A DNA stretch of 64,000 nt from Phragmites australis (Eukaryota; Streptophyta; Magnoliopsida; Poales; Poaceae): the NCBI RefSeq assembly GCF_958298935.1, contig NC_084935.1:6582001-6646000 (forward strand). Reading direction: 5' to 3'. Under the pieces are notes generated by a model. It worked only from the letters and a program-made list of their open reading frames with translations, had not been told where the DNA came from and did no database searches. How positions within the stretch are numbered: the stretch's first letter is position 1; every line of letters begins with the position of its first letter. Positions 1-11,430 of the stretch are shown here, in pieces. The translations under genes and the position numbers were made by a program.

Positions 1-1035
1 CAGAAAGGCGGTGCGTGCGCGTGACGTCAAGCGGACGTCGGCGGGCAGTGTCGCGGTGAGGTGGTGGATGGTACCCACCATTTTCCACGCGGTATGGGAG
101 GCATGCGCCATCCATGTGCGTGCACGGTGGCAAAAGTTGCGTACACCAGGGGCTTTGGGTTACGGGAGAGAGAGAGAGAGAGAGAGAGCTGAGAGAGGGG
201 GAAGGGAGCGGGATCGCGCGACATGACGGGTGAGAGAGGCAAGTGGCTCACCGGCCGTCATGGTGGCGAGAGACAGCGATGCACGGTGCGGGCTCACATT
301 GGAGAAGAGGGTGGAAAGGCGCGGGCTCGCTCGTCAGATCATTAACACGTGGATGGCCATGTGACACGCGGTGCAAGAGCAAGCCGGCACAACGCTGTGC
401 GGGCTGAGCTGGGAGAGCGTGAGGGAGTAGGCCAGTGCGGCGCAGTGTGGGCTAGGCCGGGAGAGCGTGCAGGAGAGAGAGGAGAGAAGGCTGGGCCGGC
501 TGCGCTTGGGCCAAAACAGGGAGGGAGGGAGAGAGATTGAGCCCATGGTGACTAGGAGAAGAGGAAAGAAAATTGGATTTTTGGGATTAAATTCAAATGT
601 GTGATTTGAATTTAGATTTGACTTTGGATTGATATAAATTCAAATAACATATTTGAATTATAATTTGAACTTGAATTTTGAGCTTCCTAAGATGATTTGA
701 ATCAAGGGATCTGAATTTGAATTAGATTTGAGCTGAATAGAACCTAAGAGTAGATTTGAAATTAAGAGACATCCAATTTCAAATCTCCACACAAAGAACC
801 ATAAAAATAATTAAACCAAAAATGCATATTCTAAATTTATTGTAACGATTAATTCAGAAATTGTCTTGATGCTATTTGGAATACTTAGTCCAAATAATAT
901 ATTTGAATCTATACATACAAGTATATATACATCAAATATATATTTCCTTGATTTTATATTGATTTAATAATTAGAAAAAATTAATTTTGAGTAAAATTTG
1001 TAATTAATTTACATGCTAAAACTCATGATGTTACA
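1..1035 (-). mobile_element. Truncated Tekay-like LTR (end fragment)
   Basis: The stretch has a GC-rich part (1-540, with a GA microsatellite near 170-190), then an AT-rich part full of ttgaatt words, and it ends in gatgttaca at 1035. The last 270 bases closely match the end of the LTR at 24720-24986: the same words about Met-rich AT tracts and the same aatatatttgaat and tccttgattttata blocks occur in the same order. On the minus strand the end reads TGTAACATCA, a TG-type LTR start. The other end lies outside the window, so no target duplication can be tested. No gag or pol is seen. It may be a solo LTR or part of an element to the left. Confidence 0.75.
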
Positions 1036-2050
1036 GGTAAGGCTGGAAGGGCCCGTTGCATGGAGGGCAATTAGCCTTGGTGGGAGTTGCTCCGGTTTGG
1101 CGGCCTATTTCTCTGTGTACATGGTGCACAACGGTACTAACCCTTAACTTGCGAGTTATTAATTGTCACGATAAAAAATATATCTTCTATCGAACCTTGC
1201 ACGGGCTATTGAATGAAAGCAATATCGACGCACAATGACGGTTCTAGAACCACCAAGTAGGGGCACTCCCTATTTTTTTCTCCTCCTCCTCCTCTTTCTC
1301 CTCTTCTATACCCAAAAACTGAAGGGAGAATAGGGGAGGGCTCATAGGTATGCCCACACGTATTGCTATGTGATCATGTAATGTGCCTTGACGGAAATGT
1401 CGATGTCTTGATTTTGAACATGGTTTGTAATTGAATCATATCTATTTGGTAGGTCGACAAACACCAAATTTTCCAGGATGCCTACCTAAAGTACCTGGAA
1501 AAATTTACAGGTATGGAACACACAATTTGTGTTGGAGTCGATAAAATTTAATGATAGTAAAAATCAGCACTATGTAATAACTACATCAAGATGATCTCTA
1601 CAACATTTGATTTTTTTTTTCATTTACCAATAAGACCTATATTACCCATTGCTTACCATAACAATCTTATCATAACAAATCTTTGTGATAGTATAAGAGA
1701 AAAATGTTAATATTTATTATCGAAGTACATTTTATAGTTTCAGATACGAAGTGGTTCAAATGCTGCAGATGAGTTAATATGAATGAAACACGGCAACTGC
1801 AATGCACCTGGCGTGGCCACGGGCCATCGGGTGTAGCAATGCCACGCCGACTTCTAGTTATATAAGAAAAGTTATGGTCCATCCGAAGGGCAACAACTTT
1901 TCCATAGAGCCATGCGACGCAGAGGCAAGGGGGCTTTGCAATGGATACATATATTTGCAATTTTTTGTTTAAAAATATAAAAATAAAAAATTCTTGTGAA
2001 GAGCACTCCGGGAGGGGACGGGAGCGCCACTCGATCTCCCACTGAATTCC
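1036..2050. other. Intergenic, no gene seen
   Basis: This is AT-rich DNA with a pyrimidine-rich stretch at about 1270-1310 and a T run near 1610. Short open frames exist on both strands but show no recognisable domain. Nothing here can be supported as a gene. Confidence 0.6.
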
Positions 2051-2375
2051 ATGAGCAACGCTGCCACCAACGACAGCGAGCAGCGAGAGCGGGTGCCCAC
2101 CTCAACGGCCCTGCTCGTATCAAGGCCCTATGCCTCGAGACAGCGGGCGCTCGCCGAGTGCCACAGCCACGCTGCCCGCAGGCCGATGCACCTGGAGGTG
2201 CTATGCCGACACCTCAACCGGGCACTGGCGGAGTGCGTGGTGACCGCATGCTGCCTCGGCGAGAACGAGGTAGTCCGCACCCTCTGCAGTAGCGCCAACA
2301 CCGTGCTGAAGTGCTTGTAGTGCCAGCGAGCGCATCGACCTCTCTCTCTGCCTCGAGGCACATCAGGAGCCCTAA
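2051..2375 (+). pseudogene. Twin-CX9C (CHCH-type) protein pseudogene
   Basis: An ATG at 2051 opens an intronless frame whose mid part contains LCRHLNRALAEC, a perfect C-x9-C helix. The frame stops at a TAG at 2318-2320. Just after it, a TGC codon and then, in a shifted frame, LSLCLEAHQEP and a TAA at 2373-2375 supply what looks like the second CX9C helix. Bringing both into one frame needs a gain of two bases near 2334, so the gene carries a stop and a frameshift. Twin-CX9C proteins are small proteins imported into the mitochondrial intermembrane space by Mia40 and often help assemble cytochrome oxidase (Cmc1 and Cox19 type). Lack of introns fits a retroposed copy or a single-exon parent. The exact family member is not established. 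The motif is seen directly; function and decay history are inferred. Confidence 0.6.
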
Positions 2376-2562
2376 TCTGCCTAACAGATGAGCATTCTCT
2401 TCTAGTATAATGATATTTCTGTGATGAATACACCACTTTGTTCTATACTTTTACAGTGAATAATTGATTTGGCAAAATGCTATCTGGTCATAGAACACCC
2501 CCATTCTGCACAGTAGACTTGAGATTATTGTTGGAAGCATAATTAGAGTAGAAAACAAGATA

Positions 2563-2910
2563 TCAAGATAAGAGAAAGCAGGACAGAGCATGGACCACGA
2601 TTTTGGAATGAATCCAGTGAAATCCCAAAAAGTCCCCTTCTTCCTTCCTTTTTCTTTCTTTTTCTTTTTTTCCTCTTTCTCTTCCTTCCTCACAGCGCTG
2701 GCTTCTTTGTACCGAGGCAACAACCCGTGGGCTCGGTGGCTCTGGCGGCAGCGAGCTTCGACCAGGGCAGCTCGGGATGCTGCTGGGATGGCTCGACGAC
2801 GGGCTAGCTGTGGGCGACGATGAGTACGATGTGGCACAACAAGGCGACGGCGACACGGACGACATTGACAGGTGGCGCGGCACAGGCGACGCGACGGTGG
2901 CCGGATACAT
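2563..2910 (-). CDS. Doubtful Ser/Pro-rich reading frame behind a TATA box
   Basis: On the minus strand a TATA-like box (cttataaaagg, near 2984-2994) and a telo-box-like aaccctaaccctaa (near 2932-2946) precede an ATG at 2910. The frame is Ser/Pro-rich for about 70 residues and then runs into a Glu/Lys-rich tract made by a purine run. No domain is recognised. The promoter-like order is suggestive, but composition alone could give this frame. It may be a captured first exon or noise. Confidence 0.2.
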   Translation of the reverse strand: MYPATVASPVPRHLSMSSVSPSPCCATSYSSSPTASPSSSHPSSIPSCPGRSSLPPEPPSPRVVASVQRSQRCEEGRERGKKEKERKRKEEGDFLGFHWIHSKIVVHALSCFLLS

Positions 2911-3528
2911 GACAACGGTTGTGAGCTCAAGGGTTAGGGTTAGGGTGGTTTGGGGCTCGAGCGTCAGACAGCTTGGCCCCGAGGCCTTTTATAAGATGTT
3001 CGAACCGACTGAGTTGGTTGGGTGCTAATTTTTTTTATTAAACCAACGATCTAGATTTAGTGTGCTCACCTCGGGTCATAGGTATCCGGAATGTATGTTG
3101 GAATAGCAAAATGAATTCGTTTCGATGAGATCATCGCATTTGTGGTCTCAAATCGTTTATCCAAGCTACAATTCGAAAAAACCACTTGTTGCCCATTTGG
3201 AAGAACACGTGAAAAAACGTTTTTCTTTTTTCTTTTTTTCGCATCGAATTTCTCCTAATACATTGGGGCATTACAATTTTTTCGCCGGTTGCCCTTTCAA
3301 TAGGCCACAATAACATATTTATATAATTTTTTCAAACATATGTGTACTTTACAATTTTTTAATTTTCGAAATATAAAAGTAAAAAAGCTCCACAAACCCG
3401 ATCCTTTCCAACATCTAGACCACGTGGCGTCAACTTGAACCTACCTTAGCAAGCGGCAGCTCCGAGCATTCGTCCGCTCCAGCTCACCTAGATTTGCTCT
3501 GTCCAGGAACGCGCCACGGCCAAGCGCG

Positions 3529-5179
3529 ATGCTTGGGCTTCCTTCGGCCGCGCGGCCGCCGCTGCCGCCCCGCTGCACCTCCTCCTCTTTCTTCATTCGT
3601 CAGGGGAGGGCGGCGATCTGCGGCAGCCTAAAGCAGGAGCGCCCAGGCCCCACTGCCCCTTTCGCCGCTGCCGCTGCCGCTCCGCTCTTCGCTGCGGCGC
3701 TCCTCGTTGCCTCTGCACCTCCTGGCCTTCCCGCTGCTACTCCACCAGGTTTCTCCGATTCTTGCTCCTAGTAAGATGGACGAAACTCCGCTGCTATTGT
3801 TGTTCCTCATTGCAAATTAATTTGCATTGCATAATTACATGTCAAGTCGTGATATTATGGTTGGAATTTGGATGCTCTTAGGTCACCGTTTCCGTGGCAT
3901 CTAAGGTTTGGCTATATTTTCTCTCTCTCCTGATGTAGATTTGGCTATAATTGTCGCTTAACGGACAATGGTATTCTGGTAGCCAGTTATCGCACACAGA
4001 CACAAAAATTGCGTTTGTCATGGTGGCTTAGTGAATTTTATCTATAACTGGGATGCGCAGAGCTTGCTAAACAATGAGACATAGACCGTAGTCCAATGAA
4101 ATTGACTGAAGAATATAAGTACCAGAGTCTGCAGTCATAGAAGCAAAGCTGCCACACACTGAAATTTGCAATGTGCATATTATACATGACCTGCATATGA
4201 ATTGAATCCAAGCTGTTTTTGAAACTAAATTGAATTGAATACAAGCTGATGGGTGGTTTCCTTCCCCCCCCCCCCCCCCCCGGCAGCATTTGCCCAACCA
4301 GTTTCAGAAGGCGCAGCGCTGTTCCGGAAGGCATGCATCGGCTGCCATGACATGGGAGGAAACATTCTACAGCCAGTGAGTTGCTGAAATCCTTATGTGA
4401 AGCGCAAATCCTTCAGTTTTGGTCATCGTTTGTTCTCAACTTGCTGCTTGATCATGCCCAGGGCGCCACTCTTTTCCTGAAGGATCTCGAGAGGTACAGC
4501 CATGCAACCTATCTGTCATATGGCAAGCTGAAGTATGTTCTATGGTTTTACTGCTCATTGTTAGACTGAGGCAAGGAGGCAAAATTGTTGCAGGAATGGA
4601 GTTGCCACAGAGGAGGAGTTATATAACATCACGTACTATGGGAAAGGAAGGATGCCGGTAAGTTAGTACTCCCTCTGTTGAAAAATGTAAGGCGTATTTT
4701 GTTTTGAAAAAGTCAAATTTCATAAATTTTGGTCGACAATAAGTCAAATTATATGTATGTTGAGTATACAAAATTTGTTTCAACAAGTTTGTATTTCAAA
4801 GTACTTTTAATATGATGTTAATTTTATAGCAATTGTCAATATATTATAAGAGAAATTAACGGTTAAAATTTAATTTTGATGATTTTTCAAAACAAAATAT
4901 GCCTTACATCCTTGAACGGAATGAGTATTAAACATTCTGCAAAGACCACTTTTGTGCTGTTCAATTACAAATGCTATGTGTTTAGAGAAGTAGAAAATGA
5001 CGTGTGTAATAGCAAGCCATATGTCTCATTTTGCTTAGGGCTTCGGAGAGAAATGCACCCCAAGAGGACAGTGCACCTTCGGCCCTCGGCTATCGGAAGA
5101 TGATATCAAGCTCCTGGCTTCGTTCGTCAAGTCACAAGCCGAAAACGGGTGGCCAAAGATCGAAGGTGATGGAGATTGA
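3529..5179 (+). CDS. PETJ: Cytochrome c6A, chloroplast thylakoid lumen (5 exons)
   Basis: Exons read by hand are 3529-3748, 4287-4375, 4462-4493, 4594-4657 and 5039-5179. All introns are GT-AG, the frame is open throughout, and the product is 181 residues. Residues 1 to about 75 form an Arg/Ser/Ala-rich transit region with a hydrophobic Ala/Leu stretch, as expected for chloroplast then lumen targeting. The mature part carries the haem-binding motif CIGCH in exon 2, the Met ligand context GKGRMPGFG across exons 4 and 5, and the insertion KCTPRGQC. That insertion, with its cysteine pair, is the loop that marks plant and green-algal cytochrome c6A rather than photosynthetic c6. The family is a soluble lumenal redox protein, perhaps in disulphide chemistry; it does not replace plastocyanin. 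Intron 4 holds a MITE, and the intron 1 acceptor follows a long C run. The glycosyltransferase gene starts 628 bases downstream. Confidence 0.93.
4265..4281 (+). repeat. C homopolymer at splice acceptor
   Basis: A run of about 16 C lies directly upstream of the cggcag acceptor of exon 2 of the cytochrome c6A gene. It can serve as the polypyrimidine tract. Its length is likely to vary between individuals and in sequencing. Confidence 0.8.
4669..4925. mobile_element. Stowaway-type MITE in PETJ intron 4
   Basis: The element starts ctccctctgttgaaaaatg and ends with the matching inverted cattccgttc-type arm. Longer inverted pieces (ggcgtattttgttttgaaaa against ttttcaaaacaaaatatgcc) are visible. 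It is flanked by TA at 4667-4668 and 4926-4927, the target used by Stowaway/Tc1-mariner MITEs. Length is about 257 bases and it has no coding capacity. It makes up most of the 381-base intron. Confidence 0.85.
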
Positions 5180-5806
5180 TCAGATGTCAAGCGAAGACAA
5201 TGTTTCTATTGATCAGACAACAAGGGCCGCGAAGAAAATATTTGTATGATCTGAACTTTTGAACTTGTAACCTAACCATGGTTTGGTTTATAGCCACCAA
5301 ATTCTATTGATAAGGTCAAAAAACATGATACGCTTCTTGTGAAAGGTTTTAACAAGATAGGAACACGGTATGGTTTCATATTCCCGGCGATATGGTTCCA
5401 TATTATTTTCGGGTACTGTAGTACTGGATACAGACTCTGCTGGAGATAACCTTCCTATGATATTTTAGTCTAAGTTTTCTGTACTCTTGCCTAATTCTTG
5501 GCCCTAAAGCCCCCATTTTATCCCAGTTTCCAGGACAACAAATGAGTGCGATGACCCTTAATCGAATCGAGTTCAATGTTCAGGGCTCGGGGTTGGCTAG
5601 TCACAAGTCAGCCCAGCTCCCTGACCAGGGTAGGTGAGGAGGACGTGAGGTTGGTGACGCTGACGCCGCGCGAACTAGGCGTCGGCGTGGTTTAAGCACG
5701 AAGAAACGAACAGGCTCGGCTGCTGCCCTGACGGTGCGGGGGGAAGGGGAGGGAAAGCGGCGTCGCAACTCGCACCGCACCGCACCCCTCTCGAACAGCA
5801 GAAGCC
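5180..5806. other. PETJ 3' region and glycosyltransferase promoter/5'UTR
   Basis: The 627 bases between the stop of the cytochrome gene and the start of the next gene hold no separate reading frame. From about 5690 the sequence turns GC-rich, as is usual for the 5' end of grass genes. No clear TATA box was found for the downstream gene. Confidence 0.6.
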
Positions 5807-8800
5807 ATGTTGCCGCGCACGCACTCCCACCCGGCGCGGCGGCGCTCCGGGCTGGGCCCGCAGCTCTGCGCCGCCGTCGCCGCGCTCCTGCTGCTCCTCT
5901 CCCTCGCCGTCCTCCACTCGCGCCTCTCGTCCTCCTCCCCCTTCCCCAACTCCTCCCGCTCCCGCTCCCGCTCCTCCACACCCGCGGCCGACTCCAACTC
6001 CTCCGCGGTCCTCGCGGACGAAGAGGACGAGGACGTGGCCGCCGTGCTCGACCCGCTGGTCACCCTCACCACCACGACCACCACCACCGAGGGCGGTGGC
6101 GGCGTCATCGCCAACTCCGACGACGACCGCATCGACGAGCTCGACGTGCTCGACGAGGACACTGCGGGGTCCGACGCAGCGGACGACGTGTCCGCCTCCG
6201 CAGCCGCGGCCGCCACGTCCCTCGTCTGGGACCACGCCGTCGGCGCCGCCCGCCTCCCCTTCCGCCTCCCGGCTGCCGGCGGGCTGCCTCACCTCAACTC
6301 CCCACGTCGGATTGCCGCGGCCGCCTTCGGATCCGACGACGAGCTGGTGGATCTGGACCTGCGGATGGAGATCTCGTCCATCGGCGGCATCGAGGACGTG
6401 CTGCTGCTGAAGCCCGCCTCTAGCAAGGGCGCCGAGACGCGGCTCCGCGCCGGGTGGGCGCCGTGGCTGGAAGGGAAGGTCGACTACCTCCGGCGCGATC
6501 GGATGCTCCGCTCCAACCTGGAATCCCTCAATCCGCGCAACCACCCGCTGCTCCAGGATCCGGACAGCCCCGGCCTCACATCTCTCACCCGCGGCGACCG
6601 AATGGTGCAGCGGATGCTCCTCGCCGAGATTGAGAAGCCCGCCCCCAAAAATTTTGAGCGTCGGAGCCTCCAATCTTATGAGAATAAGGAGGGAATGGGA
6701 GTAACTGTGAAGGAGAAGCATGGGGAGGGAAGGAGGTGGGGATACTTCCCGGGGATTGATCCACATTTGGGGTTCTCGGAGTTCATTGAGAGGTTCTTCG
6801 AGCATGGGAAGTGCTCCATGAAGGTGTTCATGGTTTGGAACAGCCCGGAGTGGGCCTACGGTGTGCGGCACCAGCGTGGACTGGAGAGCCTGCTCAAGCA
6901 GCACCCAGAAGCCTGTGTAGTCATGCTATCGGAGACGCTGGAGCTAAAGTTCTTCAAGGAGTTTTTGAAGGAAGGGTATGCTGTGTTGGTACACAATTCT
7001 AGCCTCCATGTATTTAGTTTGCAATTAGTTAAAATAGCTAATTTTAGTAGATAACACTAAATAATAAGTCAGATAAATGCATAAATTCCTACTTGAAAAG
7101 ATGAAATATCATGATCTTTTTGTGGCAAATTTTGATTGGTATTGTATTATATGAAGTATTGTTTAAGGATCATATTCAGTTTAGCTGTTATATGACATTG
7201 AATCCATGTATCGCACAATGAGAAAAATATATGGTGCTATTATCACTTATTGACTGTTTTATTAATTCTCATAGACATATGAAGTGGTATCTTAGCAAGA
7301 CCTGGATGGTTGCCACACATGTTTTCCGGTCTAATTTAAGTTATCACATTTCTCAAATCTTGCACCTTTGCTGCTCGCCATCCAACTTTTAGCCTTTCCT
7401 GACCCTCCCCCCCCCCCCCGCCCTAATTTGTGCACTTTAAAATGCAATCTAATGGATGTAATTCATAAAGTTTGTAAAGCAAGATCCACAGCGTAAATTG
7501 CTTATGTATTTATAGTCCTCAAAGAACATGGATTGTCATGCATGAGCTAATGTAATGCAATTCGTTACTTTTGTAACTGGAAAGACCTTTTCTTTTTATT
7601 CCCCTTTATTTACTACTATCACAGTTCTAAGAGGCAGCTGTCTAGCCTACCTAGGCGGCGCCTAGGCTGTAGGTGCCACCCTCCTAGCCTCCCGCCTAGC
7701 ATCTAATCGCCACCTGGCCCACTTAGCGAAGGTTAGGCACTAGGTGCCACCCCATTGCTTGCTTAGCATCTAGCGCTTTTCAGAAAGAACACTTTTTGCT
7801 GCTAGCTTTGTTGCAAGTAATAGCTGGCAGTGTGTGATTTGTAGGAACATTTATGGATTTATCTTGTTGCTATCTACTAATTGCAGGAGCCAATCCTTGT
7901 GTGTATTGAGTTGAACCCCACTTAATTATATAATTAAGCTAAGTCAACTATTCGTTAGAATTATATATGAACTCCTAAAACATTTTTTTAACACTAACTT
8001 ATATGTACTTTGTATGACAACCACTAACAGCATGAGCCTGCATGTGCATTGCTATTGATAATGTTTGTTTCTCTTGCAGATATAAAGTTGCTGTTGCGGT
8101 GCCGAATCTTGATGAACTTTTGGAAAGTACTCCAACACATGTATTTGCATCATTGTGGTATGAATGGCGGCAGACAAAATATTACCCCTTGCATTACAGT
8201 GAGCTAGTACGCCTCGCTGCTCTTTACAAGTAAGATGATACAAGAACTACAGTAGAGAAATGCATAAAGCTGTTGAGTGACATGCATTGTATGCTTTTTA
8301 GTCTATCAGACAAAGAATCTTGAGAGATAATGCTGCATCTTTATATTTGAGCTGAAGAATCCTTAGGAGTAATGAACTCTTGGCAAAACAATGACCTTAG
8401 GAAACAGATGACAGGCAATTTTGTCAAACACTCCCTATCAGTTAGACATAAACAGAGATCAGTCCAGGCAGTGCAACTTGGGATGAATAAACGACACAAA
8501 AAGGTGAAATTACAATCTGAAGGACTCCGATTGTTTAGAATTAACCACAGACAGTCCAGCATCTCCGGTTGTTATTTTGAAACATCACAATAAATCAGAA
8601 CGATACTATTCGCATTTCGCAAGCAGGATGATCCCATGATGGAACAACCCATCATAGAATTAGGTGGTCTCTCAAACCAAACACCCTGGTAATAAATACG
8701 ATTGTGCCCTCTATTTAACACCAGTAGATCACCTTATAGTTTTTGAAGTAAACTTTAGCTGTAAACACTGATTTTCAGTTCTTCTAGACTCGTTCAGGTT

Positions 8801-10663
8801 AGTTGAGAACTTGAGATAGCATTGATAGAGAATATCCTTATTTTCACAGCTGAACAATGGTCAAGAATACATGACTAAAACCATACATATTAGTATTAAC
8901 CTTCTGATCAATAGTGAATCATTAATCCACAAATATTATTGAGACTTTCTTTCAATAAATTAGCTTCAATCTTACTTTTAATTTACTGAACCATTAATAT
9001 GGTAGATGTTTCTTCATGAATGTTGATGAGTGTGGCACTGATATCTGTCAGAATCCAGAACATAAATATAATCACGAGTACATTCTTAGTTCCTTTTTCT
9101 TTGTGAAGAATATGATTAATTTATTTCTTTATGCTTCATATGCAGATATGGTGGAATATACCTTGACTCTGATGTTATTGTCCTTAAACCTTTAACATCG
9201 CTCCGGAATTCTATTGGTGCTACAAAGCAAGTCTCTGGAAATTCCAGTTTTAGTAGTGCTGTGTTAGCATTTGAAAAACGAAGGTAACAGTGTTCTATAT
9301 TTTTATTCTGGATAAACCAATATCATTTAATTAAAAGTTTATACCATCGTGTAATAGACAGATGAAGTTCACATCTATCAGTCTTCTATTGATTCACAGG
9401 AAATAGGGACTGTGTTATTGTTGCTGTTGGTTCCATCTTTTTCTTTTTGCTACATCAAAATACTAAGAATTATATGAAACTATGTGTCAAATGTAGGCGG
9501 TTAATTATTTTGAGTATAACTACTGCTAGCTCACACTTGAGTTTCTCACTTAGCTTGTGCTGGTTGCAGCCCTTTCTTGGCGGAGTGCCTTAAGGAATTT
9601 TATTCAACATATGATGATACCCTCTTGCAGTGGAATGGTGCTGAACTTATGACAAGAGTAATAAGCAATCTATCTAGCAGAGCAGATGAAAATCTTGGGC
9701 ATCTTGACATAAAGTTGGAACCCTCTGTTACCTTTTACCCTATAGCTTCTACTGACATTGCGAGGTATGATGTTTGTTCATCCATTTGTGCTTGCAATAA
9801 CTCTTTTTGGTTAAATTTACTGTTTAGAAACAATATTACATGGTAAGTTTTACAATTGCTCTCTATCCATCTCAACCAGACAGATAACTTCAACTAGAAT
9901 ATTCACATGTAGTATTATAATACTTTTGTCTCATTAGTTTTTTTTTACTAAATGGCTTATTTAAAATTAAATCATCAAAATTGTCGTTCACTGCAAAATG
10001 TATCCTCATTTTTTTCATGATCATGGATTGCATTGTTCATTTGCCAAGTTGAACTATTCAACTAAATGCCTTCTGGCGCTCCTTAAATTTGTTACTTGAC
10101 TAAATTTCAAAAATCTACAACTATTTTGATATATGTTGCAAAAAACTACAACTTCTAGTGTTTATGTCAAAAACTTATAACTATTTTGACATATGTTGCA
10201 AAAAAAACTACAACAGGTGGGTCTACGGTGAGAAAGTTCTAAGTTTTTTGCAACATATGTTAAAATAGTTGTAGGTTTTTGAAATGGGCACTCAAAATTA
10301 TAGTTTTCTGCAACATATGTCAAAATAGTTGTAGGGTTTTAAAATTTACTCTTATTACTTACATATATCACTTTAAAGTAATTGTTGACTCTTCGGGTGT
10401 TTGGCTGGAAGTTTGAGTCTAGATACAAATTTGATACATGCATACAACATACTCATGTGATGTCGATATACTGCAGATACTTCTCGGAGCCAGGTAACAT
10501 GGTTGAGAAAACACAACATGACGCAATGTTTTCCAGAATTTTGAAGGACTCTACCACTTTCCATCTTTGGAGTGGCATTACATCTTCGCTGGTCCCTGAA
10601 TCCAGCAGTCTTGTTGAGAAAATCCTTAATCTTTACTGTCTCCATTGCTTAGATGTTTTATAG
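5807..10663 (+). CDS. Golgi-type DXD glycosyltransferase, alpha-1,4-galactosyltransferase-like (5 exons)
   Basis: Exons are 5807-6975, 8080-8229, 9146-9283, 9570-9764 and 10477-10663. All junctions are GT-AG and keep frame, giving 612 residues. A short Arg/His-rich N-terminus is followed by a hydrophobic anchor (about residues 19-38, Leu/Ala-rich), so it is a type II membrane protein. A low-complexity Ser/Thr/Asp stem reaches to about residue 150. The catalytic part runs from exon 1 to the end: KVFMVWNSPEWAYG, then the sugar-nucleotide/metal motif YLDSDVIVLKPL (DXD) in exon 3, then a Gb3-synthase-like C-terminal region. The layout matches the plant family of Arabidopsis At4g19900 (Gly_transf_sug plus Gb3_synth domains). 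Substrate is unknown in plants; galactosyl transfer is only a family-based guess. Intron 1 is about 1.1 kb and contains a small palindromic repeat. Intron 4 carries a foldback element. Start chosen for the full N-terminal anchor. Confidence 0.92.
7630..7800. repeat. Palindromic CCTAGG-rich repeat in glycosyltransferase intron 1
   Basis: The words cctaggcggcgcctagg, tagcctcccgcctagc and ggcactaggtgccacc form overlapping short inverted repeats within the first intron. No terminal repeats or target duplication could be fixed, so the class of the repeat is left open. Confidence 0.45.
10101..10348. mobile_element. Foldback element in glycosyltransferase intron 4
   Basis: A left arm at 10101-10152 and a right arm at 10297-10348 are inverted copies of each other (core words ctacaactattttgatatatg and catatgtcaaaatagttgtag). 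A second, inner pair lies between them, so four copies of a roughly 36-base unit form a two-layer hairpin. Taaattt/aaattta lies at the outer edges. There is no coding capacity. It sits 130 bases upstream of the exon 5 acceptor. Confidence 0.75.
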
Positions 10664-10849
10664 TTTTGGCAGTCTGAAGTTCCTGCGAAGGGCTTCACTT
10701 TTGGTTTAGATGACATATACAGAAATAATCAACAAGGCTTGTGGTGCTAGATATATACATATATACACAAATATACACATATATACACATATACAGTGAG
10801 TCTATTTTGCGTCTAGGCATAATAGTGAACTATATTGCGTCACCCTCAG

Positions 10850-11430
10850 TTGGTGCAGTCACTTTCGTACCACTTCAATTACGACTAATAAATTAGTCGG
10901 TTACGACAGCATATGTAGGTGAGTTATGATCACATGATAAAAAAGTATAATTACGAGAAGTATTTTAGTTTACTGCTACGTCACTTCCAGTTACGACTAA
11001 GAAAATAGTCAGTTACGACAACACAGATAGTTTAGTTATGATTATATAATAAAAAAGTCAGTTACGACAGTAACTATACTGCTTTTTGATCGTAACTGGG
11101 TATGCGTTGAGGTGATTCAGTTGCGATCACAGTTATGACTAAGATAATAGTTAGTTACGGCAGTACAGATAGTTGAGTTACGATTATATGACACAAAAGT
11201 CAGTTACCATAGTAATTATACTGTTTTGTGGATCGTAACTTGGGGTGTGTTAGAGATGATCTAGTTGCGATTATATAATAAAAAAGTGTATAGTTATAAT
11301 AGATAAGATACTCAGTTACGATCATATATATTTGTAGTAACTAACCTATCTTGTGAGTCATAACTATACTCTTTTTTATTGTAGCTGTGGGGTGGTGCAA
11401 CAGTAAACTACAGTGTGTCTAGGTATATAA
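10850..11430. repeat. Degenerate tandem repeat with agttacgac words
   Basis: At least three diverged copies of a unit of roughly 115-135 bases follow one another. Each holds gttacgactaa..atagt(c/t)(a/g)gttacg(a/g)ca, and shared words such as attatat(a/g)a and aaaagt recur. It starts about 190 bases after the glycosyltransferase stop and ends in an AT microsatellite near 11430. No reading frame or terminal repeats are visible. Confidence 0.6.

Noticed and set aside
2928..2948. Interstitial telomere repeat (gggttagggttaggg)
   Set aside because: Only two to three units and not the plant TTTAGGG type; better read as a telo-box-like promoter word on the minus strand.
5675..6904. 409-codon open frame on the minus strand over exon 1 of the glycosyltransferase
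   Set aside because: It is the antisense shadow of a GC-rich exon; no domain, and the plus-strand frame has splice support and family motifs.
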